Position numbers and translations under genes: made by a program. Below the pieces are notes generated by a model. That model was not told the DNA's origin. It saw only the letters and a program-made list of their open reading frames with translations, and did not search any database. Source: CAYQJL01 sp964573295 (GTDB taxonomy: Bacteria; Eisenbacteria; RBG-16-71-46; CAIMUX01; WJJG01). From it: a DNA stretch of 64,000 nucleotides. The stretch covers positions 1-64,000 of the forward strand of contig CAZNJE010000019.1 in assembly GCA_964573295.1 (NCBI GenBank), read 5' to 3'. Positions 53,388-61,978 of the stretch are shown here, one piece after another (within the stretch, counting starts at the first letter, position 1; each line of letters opens with the position of its first letter).

Positions 53388-53983
53388 ATTGTAACTCCAA
53401 TCATTGCAAAGAATTATGTGTATCGTGCCCGCCGGCCATGTCCACGATCTGCCGTGGCCCCAATTGGTCGGGCGGCCGCCAGGCATCGATCGGCGCCAAT
53501 CTTCTGCAATCTTCTGCGATCTCCTGGAATCTCCTGCAATCTCCTGCGACCTCCTGCGATCGCCTGCGATTGCCGTCAACCTTCTACGATCTCCTGCAAT
53601 CTCGTGTAATGTCCACAATTATTGTAGACTTTGAGTTCCCTGGGAACGGTGTGGGCAGGATGCCGGCGTGAGTTGGGCCACGCACGTTAGTCTGACCCGT
53701 ATCAGACCCGTATCAGCCTGNNNNNNNNNNNNNNNNNNNNNNNNNNNNNNNNNNNNNNNNNNNNNNNNNNNNNNNNNNNNNNNNNNNNNNNNNNNNNNNN
53801 NNNNNNNNNNNNNNNNNNNNATCCGTGCCAGTCTGACCCGCGTGATCCGTGCCAGTCTGACCCGCGTGATCCGTGCCAGTCTGACCCGCGTGATCCGTGT
53901 CAGCCGGATCCGTGTGAGTCGGATCCGTTTCAGGGAGATCCGACTCAGCCTGAGCCATGTGATCCGTGCCAGTCTGACTCGTG
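53388..53983. repeat. 596-base spacer: 10 bp array, gap, 24 bp array
   Basis: 53498-53608: about eleven copies of a 10 bp unit (ctcctgcaat/ctcctgcgat). 53690-53910: a 24 bp unit near gtgccagtctgacccgcgtg plus atcc, on both sides of a 100-N gap (53721-53820). Noncoding as far as can be seen. Confidence 0.9.
53721..53820. other. Assembly gap of 100 N inside a 24 bp array
   Basis: The array continues after the gap; its true length is unknown. Confidence 0.97.
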
Positions 53984-55831
53984 TCAGCCTGATCTGTGTG
54001 AGCCAGAGTCGTGCGGGATTGAGCCTTCCGAACCCGGTTGGCCAGGGCTGACCAGCACGATCTGCAGGTCCATCACGTTGGTGCCCGTCGGCCCGGTACG
54101 GATGTGGTCGCCCAGCGCTTCGAAGGCTCGGTAGGAGTCGTTCTCGTCCAGAATCCGCTGCACGGACAGCCCGGCCGCCTCGGCCCGCTCGAGCGTACTC
54201 CCGGTGGCGAGCGCTCCGGCGGCGTCGGTGGGGCCGTCGATCCCGTCGGTGCCAAAGGAGGCCAGGGCGATGCCCGTGGTGCCGGCAAGAGCGAGTGCGG
54301 CGTCCAGGGCCAGCTCTTGATTGCGACCACCCCGGCCGCGGCCGCGCACCGTGACGGTGGTTTCTCCTGCATAGACGAGACAGCGTGTGGCACCCGGCTG
54401 GCCCGACCGGCTGCAAGCCATTCGATCGGTCTCCTGGATGGATCGGGCGTGATCGCCCATCGATCGCCCTACCTCTCGTGCCTCGCCCGTCACAGCCGCA
54501 TCGATGAGTTCGGCGGCGAGTCCCAGCTCACTGGCGCGGGCCACTACCGCTTTTGCGACCGTTCGCGCGCTGCCCACGATGCGAAGCCGGACGTTTCCGA
54601 AGCAGGGATCGCCGGGGCCAGGAGTCTCGGGCCGTCGTCCGGCTGCGCCCTCCTCCAGATGGGTTCGGATGTCTGGTGGGCTGCCGGTCCAGAGATCGAA
54701 GACACGTAGAACCTCGATTGCATCCCGGTAGGTGGTCGGATCCGGCGCCAGCGGTCCGGAGGCAATGGCGGAGACCGAGTCACCGACCACATCGGAGATC
54801 ACGAGTCCCAGCACCGGCACGGGGGTGAGCATGCGTGCTAGCCCACCGCCCTTGATCTGGTCCAGATGCCGGCGCACGCAATTGAGCGACTCGATGTCCG
54901 CACCGCGGTGCATCAGTTCTTGGGTGACGGACGCAATGCTTTCGAGCGCCACTCCTTCTGGCGGGAGGGTGAGGAGGGCGGAGGCACCCCCTGAGATGAG
55001 TGCCAGCACCGGGCGTCGCTGGGTTCGCGCCATCCCGGCCCACCGCGTGAGTTCTCGCGCGGCTCGCACGGATGCCTCGGTAGGGATCGGGTGGCTGCCA
55101 GGTAGAATCGTGAATCTACGCAGCCTCTTTGCAGTCAAGGCCGCAGAGAAGGCCTGATTGGGATCTGGCGGTGAGTCTGCAGATGAGTCTGCAGATGAAT
55201 CTGCAGATAGACCTGGAGGGGCTTGCACGGGTGGGATGATCAGCAGCCCAATGGGTTTGGGCGAACTGGCACAGCGATCCTGCTTCGCGGGGTCATAGTC
55301 GCTGGCATCATGGTCGCTGGGGTCGTGGCCGCTGGGATCATGGCTACCCAGGACTGCAGGGAAGGCCTGAATGGCCCCAAGGGCCATACGCAATGCTGCC
55401 TTGCCGAAACCCAGGATAACGGGAGCAGGTCCTTCAGGGACCGGGCTTGTTGGAGCCCCCCTGGCTGTGTTCGAACTCGCCGGAGCCGCACTTGTTGATG
55501 CCAGACACTGTGGGGTGGATCTACGCGAACCTGAACCTGATCCTAAGCTGACAGATTCGGCAGGCCCGGGCTTCGACCAGAAGGTCCCGCAACCGACGGC
55601 GGCACTGCCGTCACCGGCTTCACTGGCGTCGCGGACGACACGGGCGTCGCGGACGACACGGGCGTCACGGGCGTCACGGGCGTCGCGGACGACACGGGCG
55701 TCACGGGCGTCACGGGCGTCACACGCGTCGCGGACGAGCCGGCACGGATCGGCAGCTTCGCACGCGGCGCGGATGAGTTCATCAAGAAGGCGGCGGAGAT
55801 GTTCCTCCGTAGTGTGACGGGAGGCCATCAT
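53984..55831 (-). CDS. Glycerate 2-kinase (DUF4147/MOFRL family) with repeat insertions
   Basis: 615 residues; the family is usually about 420-450. Phosphorylates D-glycerate to 2-phosphoglycerate. Family blocks: VILGFGKAALRMA, GSHPIPTEASVRAARELT, VLALISGGASALLTLPPEGV, ESLNCVRRHLDQIKGGGLAR, VLGLVISDVVGDSVSAIASGPLAPDPTTY, CLVYAGETTVTVRGRGRGGRNQELALDAAL and SFGTDGIDGPTDAAGA. The extra length comes from low-complexity insertions: an RDAR/VVRDA array near residues 35-60, a Ser/Asp-rich stretch near 155-175 and an SADSSADS block near 195. ATG 55831 with SD AAGGG is preferred. Its neighbour dehydrogenase suggests a glyoxylate/hydroxypyruvate-to-glycerate route. Confidence 0.88.
   Translation of the reverse strand: MMASRHTTEEHLRRLLDELIRAACEAADPCRLVRDACDARDARDARVVRDARDARDARVVRDARVVRDASEAGDGSAAVGCGTFWSKPGPAESVSLGSGSGSRRSTPQCLASTSAAPASSNTARGAPTSPVPEGPAPVILGFGKAALRMALGAIQAFPAVLGSHDPSGHDPSDHDASDYDPAKQDRCASSPKPIGLLIIPPVQAPPGLSADSSADSSADSPPDPNQAFSAALTAKRLRRFTILPGSHPIPTEASVRAARELTRWAGMARTQRRPVLALISGGASALLTLPPEGVALESIASVTQELMHRGADIESLNCVRRHLDQIKGGGLARMLTPVPVLGLVISDVVGDSVSAIASGPLAPDPTTYRDAIEVLRVFDLWTGSPPDIRTHLEEGAAGRRPETPGPGDPCFGNVRLRIVGSARTVAKAVVARASELGLAAELIDAAVTGEAREVGRSMGDHARSIQETDRMACSRSGQPGATRCLVYAGETTVTVRGRGRGGRNQELALDAALALAGTTGIALASFGTDGIDGPTDAAGALATGSTLERAEAAGLSVQRILDENDSYRAFEALGDHIRTGPTGTNVMDLQIVLVSPGQPGSEGSIPHDSGSHRSG
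55165..55350. repeat. 12 bp and 15 bp coding arrays in the glycerate kinase
   Basis: 55168-55212: four copies near gtctgcagatga (SADS on the coding strand). 55285-55345: degenerate tcatggtcgctgggg units (SDHDP/GHDPS). Confidence 0.8.
55625..55735. repeat. 9/15 bp coding array in the glycerate kinase N-terminus
   Basis: About ten copies of gtcgcggacgacacgg/gcgtcacgg-type units, giving ARDAR and VVRDA on the coding strand. Confidence 0.88.
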
Positions 55832-56204
55832 ATCGAGAACCCTTCTGCAGAACCCGCTCGGCGGTGCTGACTCCGAGCAGTATGTGTGAGCAAGACGCGC
55901 CTTCCGAACATGACCTTTCCCCATGCTGCGAAGCCTCGGATCGGCTGGATAGCACTGGATAGCGCCGGATAGCGCTGGATAGCGCCGGATAGCGCTGGAT
56001 AGCAATAGACGTGCCATGCTGTCGGTTCCACCCGCGGCTGCCATCATAGCTTGCCACAGACCCTGGCGCGAGGGGCGCAAGAGATTCTTCGACTGCACAG
56101 GCGGTTCGAGGACGCTATCCTTTAATGGGGCTGAGATGCCGTTGCCATCCACCTTGCGAGCTTGCGAGCACAGATGGCGAAACGAGACCGAGAGAGTTTC
56201 CGAC
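55832..56204. repeat. Divergent spacer with a 10 bp array
   Basis: 55937-56006: seven copies of gatagcgctg/gatagcgccg. The remaining bases hold the promoters of two divergent genes, which I could not place with confidence. Confidence 0.75.
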
Positions 56205-57156
56205 ATGAGGCGCAGCGCCGGAACCGAAACGAGCTGGCAGGAGAAAGTAGACCGTAGCATGCGTGTGGATCGGGACGTGATCATTGTGTTCCAATTGTTG
56301 CTCGTATGGTGTGTGTTTGGCGGCATGTCGGTGGCCGGCTCGAGCGCAGCAGGCTTTCCGAGCCCATCGGACTCCGCGCAGCTAGCGAACTNNNNNNNNN
56401 NNNNNNNNNNNNNNNNNNNNNNNNNNNNNNNNNNNNNNNNNNNNNNNNNNNNNNNNNNNNNNNNNNNNNNNNNNNNNNNNNNNNNNNNNNNCCGCGCAGC
56501 TAGCGAACTCCGCGCAGCTAGCGAACTCCGCGCAGCTAGCGGACTCCGCGCAGCTAGCGAACTCCGCGCAGCTAGCGAACTCCGCGCAGCTAGCGAACTC
56601 CGCGCAGCTAGCGGACTCTCCGAGCTCAGCGGACTCTCCGAACGCCATGGAAGCCCCAACTGCATTGGACGTCGAGACCTCCGGGGGTGTTCCGGACAGC
56701 TCGCGTGGCACCGGAATCCCAGGGGTGCTGGATGCCGTGCGCATGCGCGAGACATCTCGACTCGGGCGAACTGAGCTTTCAGTCGAGTCTCCGATTGTGA
56801 TCACCCCTACCCGTTCGGTAACCGGTTCGCTCGGCACCAAGTACCTGACGAACTACCTGATCAGCCAGACTCCTGGCGCATACGCCGCCATCGGAGATTC
56901 GATGCCGGCTACGGCAGCGTACCGGTTCCGATGGCGCAAGATGACGGGCACGGAAGCGGCCATTACCGGGGCAGCCATGGGCGCAACTCTGGGCTCCTGC
57001 GTTGGGGCCTTCGGAGCTTCGTTCGGCTGGTGGAGTGAGGAAGACGCTCTCAAGATGGTGGGGGCCATGTCTGCGGCGGGGGCGCTGTGGACGTGGTCGA
57101 AGAAGAGCGATGAGGGGTTACAGATTCGAGTCGCCGCCGATGATGAGGGCCGGTGA
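56205..57156 (+). CDS. Exported repeat protein spanning an assembly gap
   Basis: One gene interrupted by 100 N (56392-56491). Before the gap: a basic leader, a hydrophobic core (VIIVFQLLLVWCVFGGMSVAG) and SAQLAN. After the gap the same SAQLAN/SAQLAD hexapeptide continues, but in another apparent frame because the gap length is nominal. It then runs through SSADSPNAMEAP into a unique C-terminus with a glycine-zipper-like membrane segment (ITGAAMGATLGSCVGAFGASFGW) and a short helical end. The pre-gap and post-gap parts are joined on the basis of the shared repeat and frame. Function unknown. The start is uncertain (56205 or 56259). Confidence 0.6.
56374..56640. repeat. 18 bp coding array with gap
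   Basis: tccgcgcagctagcgaac repeated at least eight times around the 100-N gap; g/a variants change N to D. Confidence 0.92.
56392..56491. other. Assembly gap of 100 N inside an 18 bp coding array
   Basis: The SAQLAN-encoding repeat flanks both sides. The gap length is nominal, which breaks the apparent reading frame. Confidence 0.97.
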
Positions 57157-57222
57157 GGTGGATGCGCATCACAGCGCATCAAAGGGCTAGAGGCGAAGCC
57201 GCATGATCGCCTCACCCTCCTC

Positions 57223-58263
57223 TCATGAACTGCGGCGGCTCAACCGTTCCCGGTAGGCGGGCTGATCGTACACCTCCGGGTTGACGACCTGGGGCGCCCG
57301 CTCTGCCCGCAGGTGGGCGAGGGTGTTGCGGGCGGCGATTCCCGCCATCTCGCTTCGTGTATCGAAGGTGGCGCTGCCGATGTGCGGCGCGAGCACGACA
57401 TTCGGCAATTCGTCCAGGCCGTTGGCCAGTTCGGGTTCGCGTTCGTAGACATCCAGCGCCGCCCCGCGAATCCACCCTTCCCGCAGCGCGCGCACGAGGG
57501 CAGCTTCATCGACGATGGGGCCGCGCGCGACGTTGATCAGATGGGCGGTCTCTTTCATCCCCCGCAGCTGGGCCTCGCCGATCATGTGGTGCGTCGCCTC
57601 CGTCAGCGGCGCATGCAACGTGAGAAAGTCGCTCTCCCGGATGAGTTCGTCGAACTCCGCCCACCTCACCCCGGCGGCCGCATCGATCTCATCGCGGCTG
57701 CCCGGATCGAAGGCCAGCACGTCCATGTCGAACCCCTGTGCCCGGCGCGCCACGGCCCGTCCGATCCGGCCGTACCCGACGATGCCGAGCGTCTTGTGCC
57801 GCCCGTTGCCTCCCGTGCCGACGTCGTCGCCCAGCAGGAGTACCGGATTCCAGATTCGAAACTCCCCGGCGCGCACCAGCCGGTCGCCGGCCGGGATGTG
57901 GCGAGCGGCGGCCAGCAGGAGGGCCCAGGTCAGGTCCGCGGTAGCCTCGGTAAGCACGTCCGGGGTGTTCGTGACCGGGATGCCCAGTTCGGTGGCGGCG
58001 GCGACATCGATGTTGTTGTACCCGACAGCGAAGTTGGCCACGCCCAGAAGATGCGGGTTGCGGTTCAGAACTTCCCCGTCCACCGAGTCACTGAGGTGAC
58101 ACATCAAGGCGTCGCAGGCCACGATGTGCTCCAGGAGCTTCTCGTGCGGTAGGCCCTGGTTGCCATCTCGGACGAGGATTGCCAGGTCGCAGCCCGCGTC
58201 CTCCAGCAGGGCCGTACCTTTCTCGAGAACGAGTCGTGTGATCAGGACGCTGGTCCCAAGCAT
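57223..58263 (-). CDS. D-2-hydroxyacid dehydrogenase (glyoxylate/hydroxypyruvate reductase type)
   Basis: 346 residues. Substrate-domain blocks LGVANFAVGYNNIDVAAATELGI and VTNTPDVLTEATADLTWALL, Rossmann GIVGYGRIGRAVARRA, catalytic Arg in LINVARGPIVDE, then ALDVYEREPEL and the His in VVLAPHIGSAT. The closest fit is the GyaR-like glyoxylate reductases, which also reduce hydroxypyruvate to glycerate. With the glycerate kinase 1.4 kb away on the same strand this makes a plausible short pathway to 2-phosphoglycerate; the gapped repeat gene between them is on the other strand. Substrate is inferred. Confidence 0.9.
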   Translation of the reverse strand: MLGTSVLITRLVLEKGTALLEDAGCDLAILVRDGNQGLPHEKLLEHIVACDALMCHLSDSVDGEVLNRNPHLLGVANFAVGYNNIDVAAATELGIPVTNTPDVLTEATADLTWALLLAAARHIPAGDRLVRAGEFRIWNPVLLLGDDVGTGGNGRHKTLGIVGYGRIGRAVARRAQGFDMDVLAFDPGSRDEIDAAAGVRWAEFDELIRESDFLTLHAPLTEATHHMIGEAQLRGMKETAHLINVARGPIVDEAALVRALREGWIRGAALDVYEREPELANGLDELPNVVLAPHIGSATFDTRSEMAGIAARNTLAHLRAERAPQVVNPEVYDQPAYRERLSRRSS

Positions 58264-58430
58264 GATGCTCTCCCGTTGCCAAGGTCGATCGCCGGCGGCC
58301 CCATCAGGTCCGGGGCTTGATGGCTGCGCTGCGTATCGCGGCTAATTTTCGATCATACCGCGCAAGTAGGCAGGATGCGAGGGAGGGCTTCTGCTACAAT
58401 GAAGGCACGACCCAATCCGCGGAGGATCCC

Positions 58431-60821
58431 GTGCGCAATTCGCTTGGCTGCCTTCTGACGCTGGCTCTCTGGGCGACCCTGTGCTCGCCGGTTGGGGCAG
58501 AGCCCAGGGTCCAGACGGTCTCCGAGCACGGGAACGAGCTGATCTTGGAGTTCGAGCCGGGGGAATTCTCCATCTCGACCGTGTCTGTCGCTGGTACACC
58601 GCGTACCGCGATCGAGTGGCCGGAGGGGATCCATCCCGCGACGGCGGGGGCTCACGATCTGCCGTATCGGTCGGTCAGCATCCTGCTTCCACCGGATCAC
58701 GATGCGCGCATCGCGGACGTGACCTGCGAGGTTACGCGGCGCACGGCCCCGCCCATACGCCCGGCCCCGGATCCCTCCCGATGGTCCGGCGTGCGCACAA
58801 ACTCCGCGATCACGACGTTGCCGAGTCTGCGCCCGCCGGCTTCTCATGTGAGCTTGGGTGAGCCCTACTGGGTGCGCGAACATCGTGCCGTCACGCTGAC
58901 CTTTCACCCCTTTCGGTACGATACCGACCAGGGCAAACTGGATATCGCGAAGCGCATCCGCGCCGTGATCCGGTTCAAGCCGGCAGGCCCGGCAGACCCG
59001 GCAGGCCCGGCAGACCCGTCCGGCCAGGCGGGCACCATTGGCACGATAGATACCCCCAACAGACTGAGCGCCCCGGGCAGGGTAGCCGGCACCAACCCCC
59101 GCGATGCCTTCGGTGATCTCACCGCGAGCCACCGGGCGATCCCGGCCGATGTGGCTAGCCATCTGGCCCGGCATTTCCTGAACGGCGCAACCTACCTCGA
59201 GCGCTATCCTGCGGTCTACGAGTTCGGCCGGTTGGTCGTGATCACAACGCCGGCTTTCCGAGATGCAGTGCAGCCCCTCGTGACCTGGAAGCGCCGCACG
59301 GGCGTCCCGGCGGATTTGTACCTTTATCCTCTTGACACGGGACCTACGCCAGAGAGCATCAAGGCCTTCCTCCAGGCGGAGTACGACTCGCCGGCCTCAC
59401 TGACCTACATCCTGATCGTGGGGGATGCCGAAGACGTTCCCCCGGCCCGGGGGACCTCGGGGTGGGCCAATGGGGCGGCCGCTGATCCCATGTACACGAT
59501 GCTCTCCGGCTATGATCTCTACCCGGATGCCTTCATTGGACGCTTCTCGGTCGAGACGGCGGAGGAGGCGGCCGTCGTCGTGCAGAAGAATTTGTGGTAC
59601 GAGGGTGCCGGCTTCGCCGGTGACGCCTGGACCCACGCGGCCGTCGGCATCGCCAGCGACGTGGCGTTCCCGCCCTATCCCGAAGACTGGATCCTGATGG
59701 AAGGTCTGCGTGAGTGGATGGAGGCCTACACCTACACCGAGTTCACGACGATCTATGATCCGGGCGCCACCTCGCCGATGGTGACCGCGGCGGTGGAGGA
59801 TGGACGGGGGTGGATCAACTACCTGGGGCATGGCTCGCCCTTTGGATGGAACACCTCGAACTTCGGCATGGATGACGTGGCCGGTCTGTCGAATGTGGGT
59901 GCCACCCCAGCGATCATCTCGGTGGCCTGCAGCAACGGAGACTTCGAGGGGCAGACCTGCTTCGCGGAGGCGTGGCAACGCCACGGCAGCGCGGAGGAGC
60001 CCATGGGGGCCATCCTCTTCCAGGGCGCCTCGGTGGGCCAGACGACAGCGGCGTGGGTCGCCCAGGAAGAGATCATCCGGCTGCTGGTCGAGAACGCCTT
60101 TCTGACCAGCGGCGGCCTGGTCTTCAATGGCTCCATGCTGGCGATCGAGCAGCTGCCCGGATTGGGCAATGGCACGGGTTCCGAATGCGTTCAGGCCTGG
60201 CACATGTTCGGCGATCCATCGCTCCTTCTCTGGACCGACGCCCCGCGGCCTCTGACGGTCGAGCACCCGGGCTGGCTCAGCGAGCCGGCCACGGAGGTGT
60301 CGGTGTTCGTGGGGAGCGGCAGTCTTCCCCTGGAGCGGGCGAGGGTGGGGGCGTATGCGCAGGGTCACCTCTACGGAAGCGGCATCACCGGCGAGGATGG
60401 GATGGTCACCCTGGCGCTCGATCCGGCGCCCACGGGCCTCTCCGAGCTGGAAATCAATGCCGTGGCGCGCAACCACGCGCCCCACTGGGGCGTGGTTGCG
60501 GTGCTGCCGGTCGCGGATGCGGGTTCCGACGTGCCGGCGACCCAGGCGGTCCGCATCGCGCCTCAGCCCTGCTCCGATCGCCTCGTGATGACCGTACCTG
60601 TCCGGCCTGGTGAATCGCTCTCCCTGTCCATCCATGACCTCGAGGGGAGACGGGTCTTTGTGCGCAGAGTTATCCCGGGCCTGGAAGGCTGCGGCGTCCT
60701 GACCTGGGACCTTCGCGATCAGGCCGGCCGCAGCGTCTCTCCCGGCATCTACACGTACAGAATTGAGCGGGCAGGCACGGAACGTCTGCCGCTGGGCGGC
60801 CGGTTCCTGGTGATCCGGTAA
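58431..60821 (+). CDS. Exported C25 (gingipain-like) protease with canonical catalytic motifs and FlgD-like domain
   Basis: 796 residues. GTG 58431 has SD GGAGG 5 bases upstream and opens a clean signal peptide (to SPVGA). Propeptide with an AGPADP repeat (18 bp array at 58978-59022). Peptidase C25 core with YLGHGSPFGW (His467) and VACSNGDFEG (Cys500), the expected catalytic pair, and WHMFGDPSLLLW at the end of the domain. A short Ig-like domain and a FlgD-like C-terminal domain (LSLSIHDLEGRRVF, GIYTYRIERAG) follow. Probably a secreted cysteine endopeptidase held at the surface. It is followed after 19 bases by the TWG-tailed protein gene. Confidence 0.9.
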   Translation: MRNSLGCLLTLALWATLCSPVGAEPRVQTVSEHGNELILEFEPGEFSISTVSVAGTPRTAIEWPEGIHPATAGAHDLPYRSVSILLPPDHDARIADVTCEVTRRTAPPIRPAPDPSRWSGVRTNSAITTLPSLRPPASHVSLGEPYWVREHRAVTLTFHPFRYDTDQGKLDIAKRIRAVIRFKPAGPADPAGPADPSGQAGTIGTIDTPNRLSAPGRVAGTNPRDAFGDLTASHRAIPADVASHLARHFLNGATYLERYPAVYEFGRLVVITTPAFRDAVQPLVTWKRRTGVPADLYLYPLDTGPTPESIKAFLQAEYDSPASLTYILIVGDAEDVPPARGTSGWANGAAADPMYTMLSGYDLYPDAFIGRFSVETAEEAAVVVQKNLWYEGAGFAGDAWTHAAVGIASDVAFPPYPEDWILMEGLREWMEAYTYTEFTTIYDPGATSPMVTAAVEDGRGWINYLGHGSPFGWNTSNFGMDDVAGLSNVGATPAIISVACSNGDFEGQTCFAEAWQRHGSAEEPMGAILFQGASVGQTTAAWVAQEEIIRLLVENAFLTSGGLVFNGSMLAIEQLPGLGNGTGSECVQAWHMFGDPSLLLWTDAPRPLTVEHPGWLSEPATEVSVFVGSGSLPLERARVGAYAQGHLYGSGITGEDGMVTLALDPAPTGLSELEINAVARNHAPHWGVVAVLPVADAGSDVPATQAVRIAPQPCSDRLVMTVPVRPGESLSLSIHDLEGRRVFVRRVIPGLEGCGVLTWDLRDQAGRSVSPGIYTYRIERAGTERLPLGGRFLVIR
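58978..59026. repeat. 18 bp coding array in the C25 propeptide
   Basis: Two and a half copies of ggcccggcagacccggca, encoding AGPADP. Confidence 0.85.
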
Positions 60822-60840
60822 CCACTGAAAGGAGGATGTG

Positions 60841-61746
60841 ATGAAGACAAGAACAGGGGATCCAACCTCGCTTGCGCCGCCACGTGCAGCGTCACGTGCA
60901 CCGCATCGTGCAGCGTCACGTGCACCGCATCGTGCAGCGTCATGTGCACCGCATCGTGCAGTGTCATGTGCACCGCATCGTGCAGCGTCATGTGCACCGC
61001 ATCGTGCCGCGCCTTGTGCAGTGCACCCGGTGCGATGGGTGGTCAGCATTCTGGCCATTGGTGTTGCCTGCGGACTCTCCGGTGGGACTTCGTGGGCAGA
61101 TGACTTCTCGATGCTCGGTCCCACGACAGAGCCGGGTCAGGTTCTGGGTAGCGGCCTGGACGAGTGTGGCGGCACACTGGCCTACCATCATGACTACTCG
61201 TTCGAGGGTGGCTACGCGTGGCAGTACGGCGGCGTCTATCCGCCCTACTACGGTGCCTTTGCCGAAGCCTTCCTTCTGGGAGAAGCCAGCATCGACTGCA
61301 TCGTGTTCTGGTTGACCGACGTGGGCTACTACACGGGCGGCCCGTGTGATGCCTACATCTGGGAGGGCGGCGTCAGCAGTGAACCCGGCGCGGTTCTTCA
61401 CGTGACGCACGCGATCGATCCCGGGGCGCCCGCCTTCTGGCCTTCGGTCAGCCAACATGATATCGACATCATCGACTACGCCTTTGCCGGTGGTGAACTC
61501 ACGGTGGGCCACTGGGGCGACTGGCCGGGACAGCTGACGCAATGGTACTGCACCGCCGATCTGGACGGTCAGCAAGGCCACCCTTGGACGTGCCTGGCGC
61601 CCGGCTCCGGATACGGCACCGGGTGGGCCAGTCCCAGTATCGTTTGGGGCACCACCCAGTCGATGGGGCTGGGGTTCTACTACGATGATGTTCCGACACC
61701 GGTGCGAAGTGCGACCTGGGGTGAAGTGAAGGGCTTGTTTGAGTAG
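60841..61746 (+). CDS. Exported protein with repeat-expanded leader and C-terminal TWG tail
   Basis: 301 residues. SD AAAGGAGG 6 bases before ATG 60841 fixes the start. Residues about 15-58 are RAASCAPH-type octapeptide repeats from a 24 bp array, then the signal core (WVVSILAIGVACGLSGGTSWA/DD, to about 80). The mature domain is aromatic and Gly-rich with three cysteines (GLDECGGTLAYHHDYSF, YYTGGPCDAYIW, QLTQWYCTADLDG) and no recognised family; it recalls choice-of-anchor jelly-roll proteins. The end, ATWGEVKGLFE, matches the end of the lamin-tail protein at 28851. No FlgD-like domain. Possibly co-transcribed with the C25 protease. Confidence 0.72.
   Translation: MKTRTGDPTSLAPPRAASRAPHRAASRAPHRAASCAPHRAVSCAPHRAASCAPHRAAPCAVHPVRWVVSILAIGVACGLSGGTSWADDFSMLGPTTEPGQVLGSGLDECGGTLAYHHDYSFEGGYAWQYGGVYPPYYGAFAEAFLLGEASIDCIVFWLTDVGYYTGGPCDAYIWEGGVSSEPGAVLHVTHAIDPGAPAFWPSVSQHDIDIIDYAFAGGELTVGHWGDWPGQLTQWYCTADLDGQQGHPWTCLAPGSGYGTGWASPSIVWGTTQSMGLGFYYDDVPTPVRSATWGEVKGLFE
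60882..61020. repeat. 24 bp coding array in a signal-peptide n-region
   Basis: About five to six copies of cgtgcagcgtcatgtgcaccgcat, encoding RAASCAPH, between the SD-supported start and the hydrophobic core. Confidence 0.93.
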
Positions 61747-61778
61747 GGGTTTCTCCTCGCGCGCAGGCCGGCAACGTA

Positions 61779-61946
61779 AGCGCCCAGCGCACACCAGTAG
61801 CGCACGCCAGTAGCGCACACCAGTAGCGCACGCCAGTAGCGCACGCCAGTAGCGCACGCCAGCAGCGCACGCCAGTAGCGCACGCCAGTAGCGCACGCCA
61901 GTAGCGCACGCCAGTAGCGCACACCAGTAGCGCACACCAGTAGCGC
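61779..61946. repeat. 13 bp tandem array upstream of the beta-helix gene
   Basis: About thirteen copies of agtagcgcacgcc/agtagcgcacacc fill most of the 232-base spacer. 13 is not a multiple of three. Confidence 0.93.
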
Positions 61947-61978
61947 TTGCCTTCAGCACAAGCCAACAGGGGGATTCC

